Below, in pieces: positions 27,559 to 35,712 of a stretch of 64,000 nucleotides of DNA (position 1 is its first letter; each line of letters opens with the position of its first letter). The notes under the pieces are model-generated. The model was not told the DNA's origin and made no database searches. It saw only the letters and a program-made list of their open reading frames with translations. Position numbers and translations under genes: made by a program. The stretch spans positions 62,001 through 126,000 of the forward strand of contig NZ_BDJC01000007.1 in the NCBI RefSeq assembly GCF_002005565.1, read 5' to 3'. Source of the DNA: Streptomyces sp. JHA26 (GTDB lineage Bacteria; Actinomycetota; Actinomycetes; Streptomycetales; Streptomycetaceae).

Positions 27559-29079
27559 ATGTCGCAGACCCAGAAAATCCCCGTCGTCTACGTCCGGGGC
27601 TTCGCCGGCGGTCAGTCCGGCATCGACAGCGCGGTGACGGACCCGTTCCTCGGATTCAACGCGGGCTCCACCCACGTCCGAATCGGACCGGACGACAAGC
27701 CGAGCTTCTACCAGTTCGAGAGCCCTCTGCTGCGGCTGATGGTGGACGAGGGCTACCAGCTCCTCGTCCACGGCAACCAGGACACCTATCTGGACGCCCA
27801 CCCGGAGATCCCGGCCGCCAGCATCTGGATCCACCGCTTCTACGATCCCTCCGCGAGCACCTGGGGCGGCGTGCCCAAGGAGTTCCGCCTCGAGGACGCC
27901 GCGAAGGACCTGCTCGAACTGATCGAGAAGCTTCGGGCGAAGGCCCACGTGGACCGGGTGCACCTGATCGCCCACTCCATGGGCGGCCTCATCTGCCGGT
28001 GTCTGATCCAGAAGATCCTCCCGGAACGCGGCATCGAGCCGACCGCCTACGTCGACAAGCTGTTCACCTACGGCACCCCCCACGGCGGCATCGCCTTCGA
28101 CCTCGGCTTCGGGCTGCTGGAGCGGCTGCGGGACGCCATCGGCATCAACGGTGCCGAGGTCTTCGGGCGCGAGCGGATGTACCAGTACCTGACCCCGGGC
28201 GCCACCGCGGCCGACGAGCCTCCCGACCACTGGGACCCGCGGGCCATGCCCGCCGACGAGGAGCCGTTCGCCTTCCCGCACCAGCAGGTCTTCTGCCTGA
28301 TCGGCACCGACCCGGGAGACTACGACGTGGCGCACGGCCTGTCGTCAGCGGCGGTCGGACCCCGCAGCGACGGCCTCGTGCAGATCGACAAGGCGTACGT
28401 GCCGGGGGCCCACTGCGCTTACGTGCACCGCAGTCACAGCGGGCGGTACGGGCTCGTCAACTCCGAGGAGGGCTACCAGAACCTGCGACGGTTCCTGTTC
28501 GGCGGCCTGAAGGTGGAGTCCGCCCTCGTCCACGTCCGGTTGCCCGAGGAGAAGAACACCGCGTGGCAGGCGGAGGTCCGGCTGTCGATTCGCGGCCTGC
28601 CGATCGTGATGCACGAGCGGACCAGCGCCCAGTGGTGCCCGATCCAACTCGGCGGCGACGCACAGCCCGGCGCGGACGGCGACGGAACCGTACCGCTGGT
28701 GAGCACCTTCCTGTGCGAGAACCTGGCCAGCCCGAACGGCGCCAGCAGCCTGCGGTACGCGCTGCACCTGCGGGTGCTCTCCCTACGCGAACGGGACAAC
28801 GGCTTCCTGGACTTCCAGGACCACATCGAGCAGACGGCCGACTTCGACGACATCCTCGTCGTCGACGTGAGCAGCGACGCCAGGGTCCCGGTGCTGCGAG
28901 CCGTCTGGAACTCCACCATCGACGGTCCCGTCAGCGACTACACGCCGGAGGGCCCGAACCTGGCCGACGAGGACGCGGCGAGCGGCAGCTGGGTCAGCCA
29001 CATACCGCTGCCCGGGTCCACCAGGTCGCTCCTCGGTGAGGACGCGCGGATACGCCTCTCGGCGACCGACTGGCGCTGA
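27559..29079 (+). CDS. Alpha/beta-hydrolase, lipase-like (no signal peptide)
   Basis: 506 residues. The beginning IPVVYVRGFAGGQSG is the first strand and oxyanion loop. The nucleophile is Ser140 in LIAHSMGGLICRC, and YGTPHGG follows at 171-177. DGTVPLVSTF near residue 375 is a likely acid-residue loop. It resembles PGAP1/lipase class enzymes that act on esters. There is no signal peptide or membrane segment, although the substrate class would usually be outside the cell. Twenty bases separate it from an M23 endopeptidase that also lacks a signal, so the two may be a co-delivered or co-expressed lytic pair. Confidence 0.85.
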   Translation: MSQTQKIPVVYVRGFAGGQSGIDSAVTDPFLGFNAGSTHVRIGPDDKPSFYQFESPLLRLMVDEGYQLLVHGNQDTYLDAHPEIPAASIWIHRFYDPSASTWGGVPKEFRLEDAAKDLLELIEKLRAKAHVDRVHLIAHSMGGLICRCLIQKILPERGIEPTAYVDKLFTYGTPHGGIAFDLGFGLLERLRDAIGINGAEVFGRERMYQYLTPGATAADEPPDHWDPRAMPADEEPFAFPHQQVFCLIGTDPGDYDVAHGLSSAAVGPRSDGLVQIDKAYVPGAHCAYVHRSHSGRYGLVNSEEGYQNLRRFLFGGLKVESALVHVRLPEEKNTAWQAEVRLSIRGLPIVMHERTSAQWCPIQLGGDAQPGADGDGTVPLVSTFLCENLASPNGASSLRYALHLRVLSLRERDNGFLDFQDHIEQTADFDDILVVDVSSDARVPVLRAVWNSTIDGPVSDYTPEGPNLADEDAASGSWVSHIPLPGSTRSLLGEDARIRLSATDWR

Positions 29080-29098
29080 CGAGAGAGAGCGAGACACC

Positions 29099-29767
29099 AT
29101 GGTAGCCCTGGCCAACGTCCAGTTCGGCAAGAAGAACGAGGACGTACGCACCGTACAGAAGGCCCTGATCGCCCGGGGCCGCACGATCCCCGACGGCGCC
29201 ACCGGGTACTTCGGCGAACAGACGAAGGCGGCGTACCGGGCCGAGCAGCTCGCCCAGGGCTTCAGGGGAGCCGACGCCGACGGCGTACCCGGCTGCACCT
29301 CCCTGACCACCCTCGGTAAACAAGCCGGCTTCAGCGTGGACTGCCGGACCACGCCCGACGGCGGAGGGCGGGTCCCGTCACCGGTGCCCGGCCACAAGGT
29401 CACCTTCGAGTTCTACCAGCGCGGCCCCTACGCCTGGAAACCGGACGGTGTCGGCCGGCACACCGGGCAGGACTTCGCCGCCCCGAGCGGCGCCCCCGTC
29501 GTCGCCGTGCGCAGCGGCACCATCGCCTGGTCCAACGGCGACGGCGGGGCGTACGGCCAGTGGATCGGCCTGTCCGCCGACAACGGTCACGTCTACACCT
29601 ACTGCCACCTCTCGCAGCGGCGGGTGAAGGCCGGCCAGAAGGTCGCCGCCGGTCAGCAGCTCGGCCGGGTCGGCACCACGGGCAACTCCACCGGGCCACA
29701 CCTGCACTTCGAGATGTCCAAGGGCCCCAGGTGGTCCTACGGCAACGTGGCGAAGCCCGTCTATTGA
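29099..29767 (+). CDS. Peptidoglycan-binding M23 metallopeptidase (no signal peptide)
   Basis: 222 residues. The N-terminal 80 residues form a PG_binding_1-type domain (ANVQFGKKNEDVRTVQKALI; GYFGEQTKAAYRAEQ). The C-terminal LytM/M23 domain has zinc ligands His121 and Asp125 (RHTGQDFAAPSG) and His203 in GPHLHFEM, with His201. It is predicted to cut peptide cross-bridges of cell wall. The protein starts directly with the binding domain and has no secretion signal, which is typical of phage-type endolysins and injected effectors. It is adjacent to the lipase-like gene. Confidence 0.88.
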   Translation: MVALANVQFGKKNEDVRTVQKALIARGRTIPDGATGYFGEQTKAAYRAEQLAQGFRGADADGVPGCTSLTTLGKQAGFSVDCRTTPDGGGRVPSPVPGHKVTFEFYQRGPYAWKPDGVGRHTGQDFAAPSGAPVVAVRSGTIAWSNGDGGAYGQWIGLSADNGHVYTYCHLSQRRVKAGQKVAAGQQLGRVGTTGNSTGPHLHFEMSKGPRWSYGNVAKPVY

Positions 29768-29855
29768 AACGGGATCGCAGGTCGCCTTTGACCACAGTGC
29801 GAAGGTGGCGAGGCTCGCTGCGCGGCCGCTCATGGGCCGGGTGACCGCATCACGC

Positions 29856-30425
29856 TCAGTTCGGCTGCTCGTATTCGTCGATCGCCCCGTCCCCGTTGTC
29901 GTCGTGCATGTAGTCGTATGCGTCGCCGTAGCTGTGCCGGTAGCGCATGCACGTGCCCTCGGCGCGCAGTTCGGGCTCGCCGTCGTAGTAGTTGGGGTGG
30001 AGGGTGACCCGGATGCCGTCGTCGAGGGTGGTGGTGATGCCGTTGTCGACCTTCTCGACGGTGCGGCCGTCCTCGCGCCAGGCGGCCCGGAGGGATGCCA
30101 GCGCCGCGCGGTAGTCGTCGTCGCCGGCGAAGTCCAGGTCCCAGGTGAAGACGGGCTCGTTCCGGGTGACGCCGGTGTCGTCGAAGCCGAAGTCGTCGAC
30201 GCACGAGGAGCTGCCCTGCCGGGAGGCGTACGGTTCCCCGGCCGGCGCCGGGGACAGCGCGCGGTAGGCGTCCTCGCCGGCCCGGGTGGTGGCCCGGACA
30301 TGGTCACGGAACTCCTCGGTGCTGTGAACGGACCCGCCTTGCATCGTCTGGCACGCCTTGGCCGTCAGCCCGAGGAGAGCCACCAGGACGACGCCGAGCA
30401 CGGGGACCACGATCTTCGACTTCAT
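29856..30425 (-). CDS. Secreted or membrane-anchored protein with a C-terminal EF-hand loop
   Basis: 189 residues from ATG 30425. An N-terminal membrane segment (KIVVPVLGVVLVALLGLTA) is followed by an extracellular region with Cys residues. The last residues, DDNGDGAIDEYE, form a textbook 12-residue EF-hand calcium loop (D, N, D, D and E at positions 1, 3, 5, 9 and 12). The central domain (EKVDNGITTTLDDGIRVTLH) is unrecognised. It is likely exported and calcium-binding. It is convergent with the M23 gene. Confidence 0.75.
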   Translation of the reverse strand: MKSKIVVPVLGVVLVALLGLTAKACQTMQGGSVHSTEEFRDHVRATTRAGEDAYRALSPAPAGEPYASRQGSSSCVDDFGFDDTGVTRNEPVFTWDLDFAGDDDYRAALASLRAAWREDGRTVEKVDNGITTTLDDGIRVTLHPNYYDGEPELRAEGTCMRYRHSYGDAYDYMHDDNGDGAIDEYEQPN

Positions 30426-30596
30426 GCTGTCGATCAAAGCCGTCCGGGCGGGGCGCGGGGCAGCGCTCTGCTACTCAGCCGGTCTGAGCAGTAGCACCCA
30501 GACCGGGGTGTCCGGCCACAGGGGTACGACGCCCGGCCTCGCAAACCCCAGCTCTCTGGGGTACCCGAAGGCACCGCACCGTTCGAGACTGAAGCC

Positions 30597-31040
30597 ATGA
30601 ACACCTCGGAACACACCCTCACCAGCAACAAAGACATCGTGCGCGGATTCATCGACGCACTGTTCACCAAAGGCGACCTCGGCGCCGTCGACGACTACCT
30701 CGCCGAGGACTTCGTCAACCACGACCCTCCGTTCGGCGCGCCCGGCGACCGAGAGGGCATGCGCGCGGCCGGTGCGCTGTTCCGGTCGGCCTGTCCCGAC
30801 TGGCACAGCGAGCCGCACCAGATGATCGCCGAGGGCGACCTCGTCGTCGAGCACTTCACCGCCACCGGCACGCAGAAGGCAGAACTGCTGGGTGCACCCG
30901 CCCCGGCCGAGGACCGGACCGTGCGCCTGCGCGGAATCAACATCTTCCGCATCCGTGACGAACGCATCGTCGAGCAGTGGTGTCGGCTCGACGAACTCGG
31001 TGTCCTGCGCCAACTGGGGCTCGCACCTGCACAGGCGTAA
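30597..31040 (+). CDS. SnoaL-like ester cyclase/NTF2-fold protein
   Basis: 147 residues. DIVRGFIDALFTKGDLGAVD and YLAEDFVNHDPPFG are typical of SnoaL-type NTF2-fold proteins, with the later AEGDLVVEHFTATGTQKAEL. The family includes polyketide cyclases and many uncharacterised stress-linked proteins. It is followed after 10 bases by a LuxR-type regulator in the same direction, suggesting a small two-gene unit. Confidence 0.85.
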   Translation: MNTSEHTLTSNKDIVRGFIDALFTKGDLGAVDDYLAEDFVNHDPPFGAPGDREGMRAAGALFRSACPDWHSEPHQMIAEGDLVVEHFTATGTQKAELLGAPAPAEDRTVRLRGINIFRIRDERIVEQWCRLDELGVLRQLGLAPAQA

Positions 31041-31050
31041 TGTCTGGAGC

Positions 31051-32163
31051 ATGGTAGGGCCGACCGCCGCGGCAGCGCGCCTGGAACGCCGGACATCGGG
31101 CATCCAGAGCCTGTGTCGAGCCGGTCTGGACGCGGACGCGCTGCACGACGGCTTCCTGTACCGGTTGCGCACGATCATGCCGGTGGACGCCGCCTTCTTC
31201 GCCACGGTCGACCCGGCGACGCTGCTGTTCACCTCGGCAGTGGCGGAGGAACCGCTCGACACGGCGACCTCCCTGTTCCTGGAGAACGAGTTCGGACGCC
31301 GGGACGTGAACAAGTTCGCCGTGCTGGCCGAGACCGCGCCTGCGGTGTCCTCCCTCGACCAGGCCACCGGAGGTGAGCGTGCACGCAGTGCTCGCTACCG
31401 CGAGGTGATGGCTCCCCTCGGCCTCGGCGACGAACTCCGCGCCGCACTGGTGATCGACCACCACTGCTGGGGCGTGCTGTGCCTGCACCGCGAGGACTCT
31501 CCCACCGGTTTCTCCGCCGACGAAGTGACACTGGTCCGCCGTCTGGCCCCGCACCTCGCGGGCGGACTGCGCCGCGCGGTCACCGGCGGCGCCTTCCCCT
31601 CCCCGCCGTCCCACTCACCTGCCTCCAGCCCGCCACCCGGGATCGTGGTGCTCGACGACAGCCTCACCGTGGTGTCCGTCAATGCCGAGGCCGAGCAGTG
31701 GCTCGCCGACCTCACCGACCACCGATGGCCCGGCTCCGGGACACTGCCCGCGGCCCTCCACGCTGCCGCCGCACAGCTGCTCTTCACCGAGCGGGCGGAT
31801 CCGGTGACGTGCCCGCCCCCGGCCGCCGTCCGTCTGCGCGGCCGCTCCGGACGATGGCTCTGCCTCCACGCCAGCCGACTGCAGGACCCGGCAGGCCCCC
31901 GCATCGGCGTCGTCATCCAGGCCGTCCCGCCGGCCGAACTCGGCTCCGCGCTGCTGAGCGCATACGGCCTCACCAAAGCCCAGCTACGCGTGGCCGCCCT
32001 CATCCTCAAAGGCCGCTCCACCCGCGAGATCGTCACCGAGCTGTACATCTCGGCCAACACCGTGCAGGAACACCTCACAGCGATCTTCGACAAACTCGGT
32101 GTCCGCAACCGACAGGAACTGATCGCCACCCTGCTGGCCACCACACCGCCCGGCACTTTATGA
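31051..32163 (+). CDS. LuxR-family transcriptional regulator with GAF-like N-terminus
   Basis: 370 residues. The N-terminal region (DALHDGFLYRLRTIMPVDAA...WGVLCLHREDSPTGFSADE) is GAF-like, and a PAS-like segment follows (GIVVLDDSLTVVSVNAEAEQ). The C-terminal helix-turn-helix reads LTKAQLRVAALILKGRSTRE, then NTVQEHLTAIFDKLGVRNRQ. ATG 31051 has TGGAG upstream. It is a single-component regulator with no receiver domain. It probably senses a small molecule and acts on the SnoaL gene or on distant targets. Confidence 0.85.
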   Translation: MVGPTAAAARLERRTSGIQSLCRAGLDADALHDGFLYRLRTIMPVDAAFFATVDPATLLFTSAVAEEPLDTATSLFLENEFGRRDVNKFAVLAETAPAVSSLDQATGGERARSARYREVMAPLGLGDELRAALVIDHHCWGVLCLHREDSPTGFSADEVTLVRRLAPHLAGGLRRAVTGGAFPSPPSHSPASSPPPGIVVLDDSLTVVSVNAEAEQWLADLTDHRWPGSGTLPAALHAAAAQLLFTERADPVTCPPPAAVRLRGRSGRWLCLHASRLQDPAGPRIGVVIQAVPPAELGSALLSAYGLTKAQLRVAALILKGRSTREIVTELYISANTVQEHLTAIFDKLGVRNRQELIATLLATTPPGTL

Positions 32164-32362
32164 CGCCGTTCCGGAATGAGCCCCCCCGGTCGGCCGGAGC
32201 GCGGTACGGGCGCGGCAGGTGCGGCACGGGCAGGCGGTCGAAGGTCTGCGGAACTCCGGGGGCGGTCGGTGCGGTCGCCGGCCGGGGAGCCGTTCGAGGG
32301 CCGGTGGCCCGTCAGGACAAGCAGGACGGCACAATGGTCAGCCGTCAAGGACTGAGAGAGGA

Positions 32363-32887
32363 GTGCACGTCATCGTTCGACAGCGACTGAGACGCTCGGC
32401 CCTGGCGTGCCTCTTCACAGCGACCGTGATGACCGCGGCGGCCTGTGCCCCCGCGGATCTCGGCCCGCTTCCCCCGCGCTTCTCCGGCCCGGCCATGACC
32501 GCGGACACGGCGGTGTCGGAGATCAGGTCGGCACTGGCGGCGGAGGGCGTCGAGGTGGAGCGAGAACCGTCGAACTCCCTGGGCAGGTGCCATGAACGGC
32601 TCTCGGGACGGCACGCGCCCGAGACGGTGGACATCGCCCTGAAGGCGGCCTTCGCGCGGTCCCGTTCCGAGCACGGCTGGCAGCCGGGTCCTGATGCGGG
32701 GGCCGAGGTGCTGTCCCTCACGAAGGGCAATTGGACGGCCCTCGCCGCCCTCCCCGTCCAGCCGCCCGAGGGCGCCGAGGCAGTCGTGGTCGTATCGCTG
32801 ATATGCCTGGACGGCGGCGACGCGTCTTCGTCGCCCGGATCTCCGGGACAGGTTGCCACCGAACCGGCGCCGTCGAGCACTGCTTGA
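32363..32887 (+). CDS. Small lipoprotein of unknown function
   Basis: About 174 residues from GTG 32363. The signal peptide SALACLFTATVMTAAAC ends in the lipobox TAAAC, so the protein is expected at the outer face of the membrane. The mature part contains a Ser/Pro-rich tail (SSSPGSPGQVATEPAPSS) and no recognised domain. The ribosome site GAGAGGAG overlaps the GTG, so the exact start is uncertain. It stands alone. Confidence 0.65.
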   Translation: MHVIVRQRLRRSALACLFTATVMTAAACAPADLGPLPPRFSGPAMTADTAVSEIRSALAAEGVEVEREPSNSLGRCHERLSGRHAPETVDIALKAAFARSRSEHGWQPGPDAGAEVLSLTKGNWTALAALPVQPPEGAEAVVVVSLICLDGGDASSSPGSPGQVATEPAPSSTA

Positions 32888-33213
32888 GTCGACTCTCGGA
32901 CTTCCCCGCCCTCGCACGTGCTGTTGTCCGCGAACCTGCTGGGCGTCACCGGGGCTCGCTGTCGTCGAAACGGCGCACGGTTGAGGCGATCGCCGACGTG
33001 TTCGAAGTCCACGCCCGGCGTGCCGCCCGCCCCCCTGCACGACCGGGCGCTCGACGGCGATCATGGCGGCGCCGGCCGGCAGGAGCGGCCGCGGTGGAGC
33101 GCCCGTCGAGGCGTGCAGAGACCGGTGGACCTGCTCCACGCGTCAGCAGAGTCGGCCGACGGAGCGTTCGGGTACTGCGCGGTCCGTGCGACGGGCAGTC
33201 ATGCAGTCGTTCT
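32888..33213. other. Intergenic, no gene seen
   Basis: About 325 bases between convergent genes (lipoprotein and the small secreted pair). I see no strong hairpin or coding sequence. Confidence 0.5.
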
Positions 33214-33402
33214 TCAACGACCGTCGCACGGATCGGCGCCGGCGGGTACCGGCACGGTGTCGGCCGCCAGGCAGGAGGAGTACACCCTCGGTGGCGCGGG
33301 CCGCGGCTCTGTCCGCGGCGTGGCGGCCACGGTGCAGACCGCCGCCACGGCACCGGCGCACATCAGCCCCGCTGTCACGGCGAGCCTCGTGGCGCGGCTC
33401 AC
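33214..33402 (-). CDS. Very small secreted protein (second of a coupled pair)
   Basis: 62 residues from GTG 33402: a signal-like helix (TRLAVTAGLMCAGAVAAVCT) and then a short Pro-rich mature part with two Cys (YSSCLAADTVPVPAGADPCD). Its start overlaps the stop of the preceding small protein as GTGA, implying translational coupling. The mature peptide of about 35 residues could form one disulfide. No family is recognised. Confidence 0.5.
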   Translation of the reverse strand: MSRATRLAVTAGLMCAGAVAAVCTVAATPRTEPRPAPPRVYSSCLAADTVPVPAGADPCDGR

Positions 33403-33689
33403 CGGTCGCCGCCGAAGTGGTCGCGGATCTCGTCGCTGCAGTCGTCCGCGCCGACCCGGGTGCGTGAGAGGGCCAGCACGCCGTCGTCGTTGCCGTTCTG
33501 CCTGGCCTCGGCCAGCTGCGTCTCGATGTCCGCGAGGTACTCGGCGCACTCGGCGCTGACGGGCTTCTCGGGCTGCGCATCAGGTGCCGGGGAGGCGTTC
33601 AGTGCAGCGGTGGCAGCGATACCGGCCGCGCACAGCACGACCCACACGGCGACCCACGTACGGCGGCGCATGCGTAAGGGCTTGGGCAC
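33399..33689 (-). CDS. Small membrane-anchored protein (first of a coupled pair)
   Basis: 96 residues from GTG 33689. A basic N-terminus and hydrophobic segment (TWVAVWVVLCAAGIAATAAL) precede an acidic mature region with two Cys (SAECAEYLADIETQLAEARQ; GADDCSDEIRDHF). It ends by overlapping the start of the second small secreted gene. Both encode short two-Cys exported products, so they likely work together. The function is unknown. Confidence 0.6.
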   Translation of the reverse strand: MPKPLRMRRRTWVAVWVVLCAAGIAATAALNASPAPDAQPEKPVSAECAEYLADIETQLAEARQNGNDDGVLALSRTRVGADDCSDEIRDHFGGDR

Positions 33690-33843
33690 CCGGTCATCCT
33701 ACGAGCGCCACAGCGGCTGCCGCCGGAGGGGGAGTTGTCCGGGCGGTCGGCCACTCGGTGCGCGCTCGCGGGTCAGTTCCCCGTAGCGGTCCACGCCGAG
33801 GTGGCCTCGAAGGAACCGGCCGATCGTGACGTGCCCGCCGTGA

Positions 33844-33995
33844 TCAGGGGACGTATACGCACCAGGGCGTCCGGGTGGAGCCCTCCCGCTGCGCGTAGAT
33901 CACGGTGCCTCCGGCGGTGGCGGCGTGGACCCGGTGGTATCCGCAGATCCGGATCTCCGTGCCGACCGAGGCGGAGGCGTCGTGGAGTTCGGTGC
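33844..33995 (-). pseudogene. C-terminal fragment of a short protein
   Basis: A minus-strand frame without start ends at 33844 with SVGTEIRICGYHRVHAATAG and TRTPWCVYVP. The composition looks coding, but an in-frame TGA precedes it at about 34000. It may be the tail of a small gene disrupted by a frameshift. It is not assigned to a family. Confidence 0.3.
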
Positions 33996-34123
33996 GGCGT
34001 CACCGACGAACGGGGCGGGAGAGCGACGGCTCGCGAGGGCCGGCCCGGCGGGTCCGGCCCGGACGGTCGGACCCGCTTCTTTCTGTTCGGCCGGCGGTTC
34101 AGCACTTCCTTGCTCCAGGTGCC

Positions 34124-35584
34124 TCAGGCCGGCTCTTCGGTGGTGTGCGAGTCGGTGAGGGTGAGCGCGCCGCCCGCCGCGACCAGGCCGACGATCACGG
34201 CGAGCACGCCGTAGGTGATGCGCTCGCCGTGGAAGAAGGACTGCACGAGATCGTTGCTCCACACCCCCGCGGGCAGCCGGGCGGTGACCAGTGCGGCGAT
34301 CAGGGTGCCGACGACCGCGGTGCCGACGCTGGTGCCGACCTCCTGGGCGGTGTCGTTCAGCGCGGCGCCGATCGAGGTGCGGTTGGCCGGCATCGCCTCG
34401 ACCAGGGCGACGGCGCAGATGGTCATGACCGTGCGCAGCCCGATGGTCATCACGACCATGCAGACCGCGACGGCGGCGTATCCGTGGCCGACGCCCCAGG
34501 CGAGGCCGGCCAGCGCGACGGCCAGACAGGCCGCGCCGACGAGGCAGGCGACGCGGTGGCCGAACCTCTTGGCGAGCCACTCCGACAGCGGGGTCGCCGC
34601 GATCATGGTCACGATGAGCGGCAGGTTCGCCAGGCCGGCCCGCACGGGACTCCATCCGTAGGCGTACTGGAAGTGGAGGATCAGCCCGAACATCACACCG
34701 GCCATCGCGACGGACGTACCGATCTGCGCGAGGGCGGCGCCGCGCACGGTGCCGTTCGAGAAGATCTCGAGGTCCAGCATGGGGGCCCTGCCACGGCGCT
34801 CGTGCCGCACGAACGCGAGGCCCGCGACCACGGCTCCCAGGACCGAGGCGAGCGTGGTCGCGGAGAGCCAGCCGTGCTCGACGCCGCTGGTCAGCGCATA
34901 GCAGGCCAGGCCGATGGTGAGCACGCTCAGGACGGCGCCCGGCAGGTCGAGCTTGTCGCCGGTGAGGTCCTGGAGCCGGTCGGGGGCGACGCCGAGCCGC
35001 ACGCCGATGGCCGCGATCAGGGCGATCGGCGCGTTGATCAGCAGGAGCCACTGCCAGCTCACGTGGGCGAGCGCGGTGCCGCCGAGCAGCGGGCCGAGGA
35101 CGAACCCGGACATGCCGACGACGATCATCAGGGTCATCGCGCGCATCCGCAGCGCCTGGTCGTCGAACAGGCGGAAGACGAGCGAGTTGGTGATGGGGGC
35201 CATGGCCGCGGCGGCGATGCCGAGTCCGGCCCGCAGGGCGATGAGCTGCCCGGTGGAGTCGACGGCGACGACGGTCAGGCTCGACAGGCCGAAAGCGGCG
35301 AGGCCGACGAGCAGGACGCGTCGGCGTCCGAGGCGGTCGGCCAGGGATCCCGCCGTGAGCAGCAGGCCGCCGAATGTCAGCGAGTAGGCGCCGGTGACCC
35401 ATTGCAGGGCGGTCGTACCGCTGCCGAGGTCGCGGCCGATGGTGGGCAGCGCGATCGAGAGCAGCGTGTTGTCGACCATCTCGACGAAGAAGGCCAGGCA
35501 GAGCGCGGCCAGCGGGATCCACGCCGCCCGCAGTGATCCGTAGGTACGAGTGGCGACGGGCACGGTGTCGGTGGTGGCGGTCAT
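34124..35584 (-). CDS. DHA2-family (14-TM) MFS drug exporter
   Basis: 486 residues from ATG 35584, behind GGAGG. Motifs include VEMVDNTLLSIALPTIGRDL, GSLADRLGRRRVLLVGLAAF (motif A) and GFVLGPLLGGTALAH (motif C), with fourteen hydrophobic segments and the C-terminus TDSHTTEEPA. It is predicted to export hydrophobic drugs with protons. It is divergent from a tetR gene, with four phased GAAC-N3-GTTC boxes covering its promoter region, so it should be tightly repressed until ligand appears. Unlike the exporter at 12-13.5 kb, it is intact. Confidence 0.9.
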   Translation of the reverse strand: MTATTDTVPVATRTYGSLRAAWIPLAALCLAFFVEMVDNTLLSIALPTIGRDLGSGTTALQWVTGAYSLTFGGLLLTAGSLADRLGRRRVLLVGLAAFGLSSLTVVAVDSTGQLIALRAGLGIAAAAMAPITNSLVFRLFDDQALRMRAMTLMIVVGMSGFVLGPLLGGTALAHVSWQWLLLINAPIALIAAIGVRLGVAPDRLQDLTGDKLDLPGAVLSVLTIGLACYALTSGVEHGWLSATTLASVLGAVVAGLAFVRHERRGRAPMLDLEIFSNGTVRGAALAQIGTSVAMAGVMFGLILHFQYAYGWSPVRAGLANLPLIVTMIAATPLSEWLAKRFGHRVACLVGAACLAVALAGLAWGVGHGYAAVAVCMVVMTIGLRTVMTICAVALVEAMPANRTSIGAALNDTAQEVGTSVGTAVVGTLIAALVTARLPAGVWSNDLVQSFFHGERITYGVLAVIVGLVAAGGALTLTDSHTTEEPA

Positions 35585-35624
35585 GACCGGCCTCCTTTCT
35601 GAACGCTGAACGACGCCGAGCATC

Positions 35625-35689
35625 GAACAACGTCCGATCATAGAACATAGTTCGATAGTGGAACGTTGTTCGACCATAGAACATCGTTC
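35625..35689. promoter_or_regulatory. Array of four operator boxes, 18-base period
   Basis: GAAC begins at 35625, 35643, 35661 and 35679, exactly 18 bases apart. Three units are palindromes GAAC-N3-GTTC (ATA, GTT and ATC in the middle). The first ends GTCC instead. They fill the gap between the divergent MFS and tetR genes and probably bind the TetR product in a stacked way. Confidence 0.75.
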
Positions 35690-35712
35690 GATGTTGAGGC
35701 AACTGTGCTTGG

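Noticed and set aside
27402..29039. A 545-residue frame overlapping the lipase-like gene
   Set aside because: Arg/Pro/His-rich translation typical of an off-frame reading. The lipase has a normal composition and motif set.
26327..32163. A biosynthetic gene cluster controlled by the SARP and LuxR regulators
   Set aside because: No polyketide, peptide-synthetase or other core biosynthetic genes are present nearby. The hydrolase, peptidase and SnoaL genes do not form a cluster.
33905..35536. A 543-residue frame antisense to the MFS exporter
   Set aside because: Gly/Asp/His-rich shadow. The MFS gene is intact and has a ribosome site.
35625..35689. CRISPR-like array at the 18-base repeats
   Set aside because: Units are too short, palindromic with 7-base gaps, few, and lie between divergent genes, so they are operators rather than spacers and repeats.
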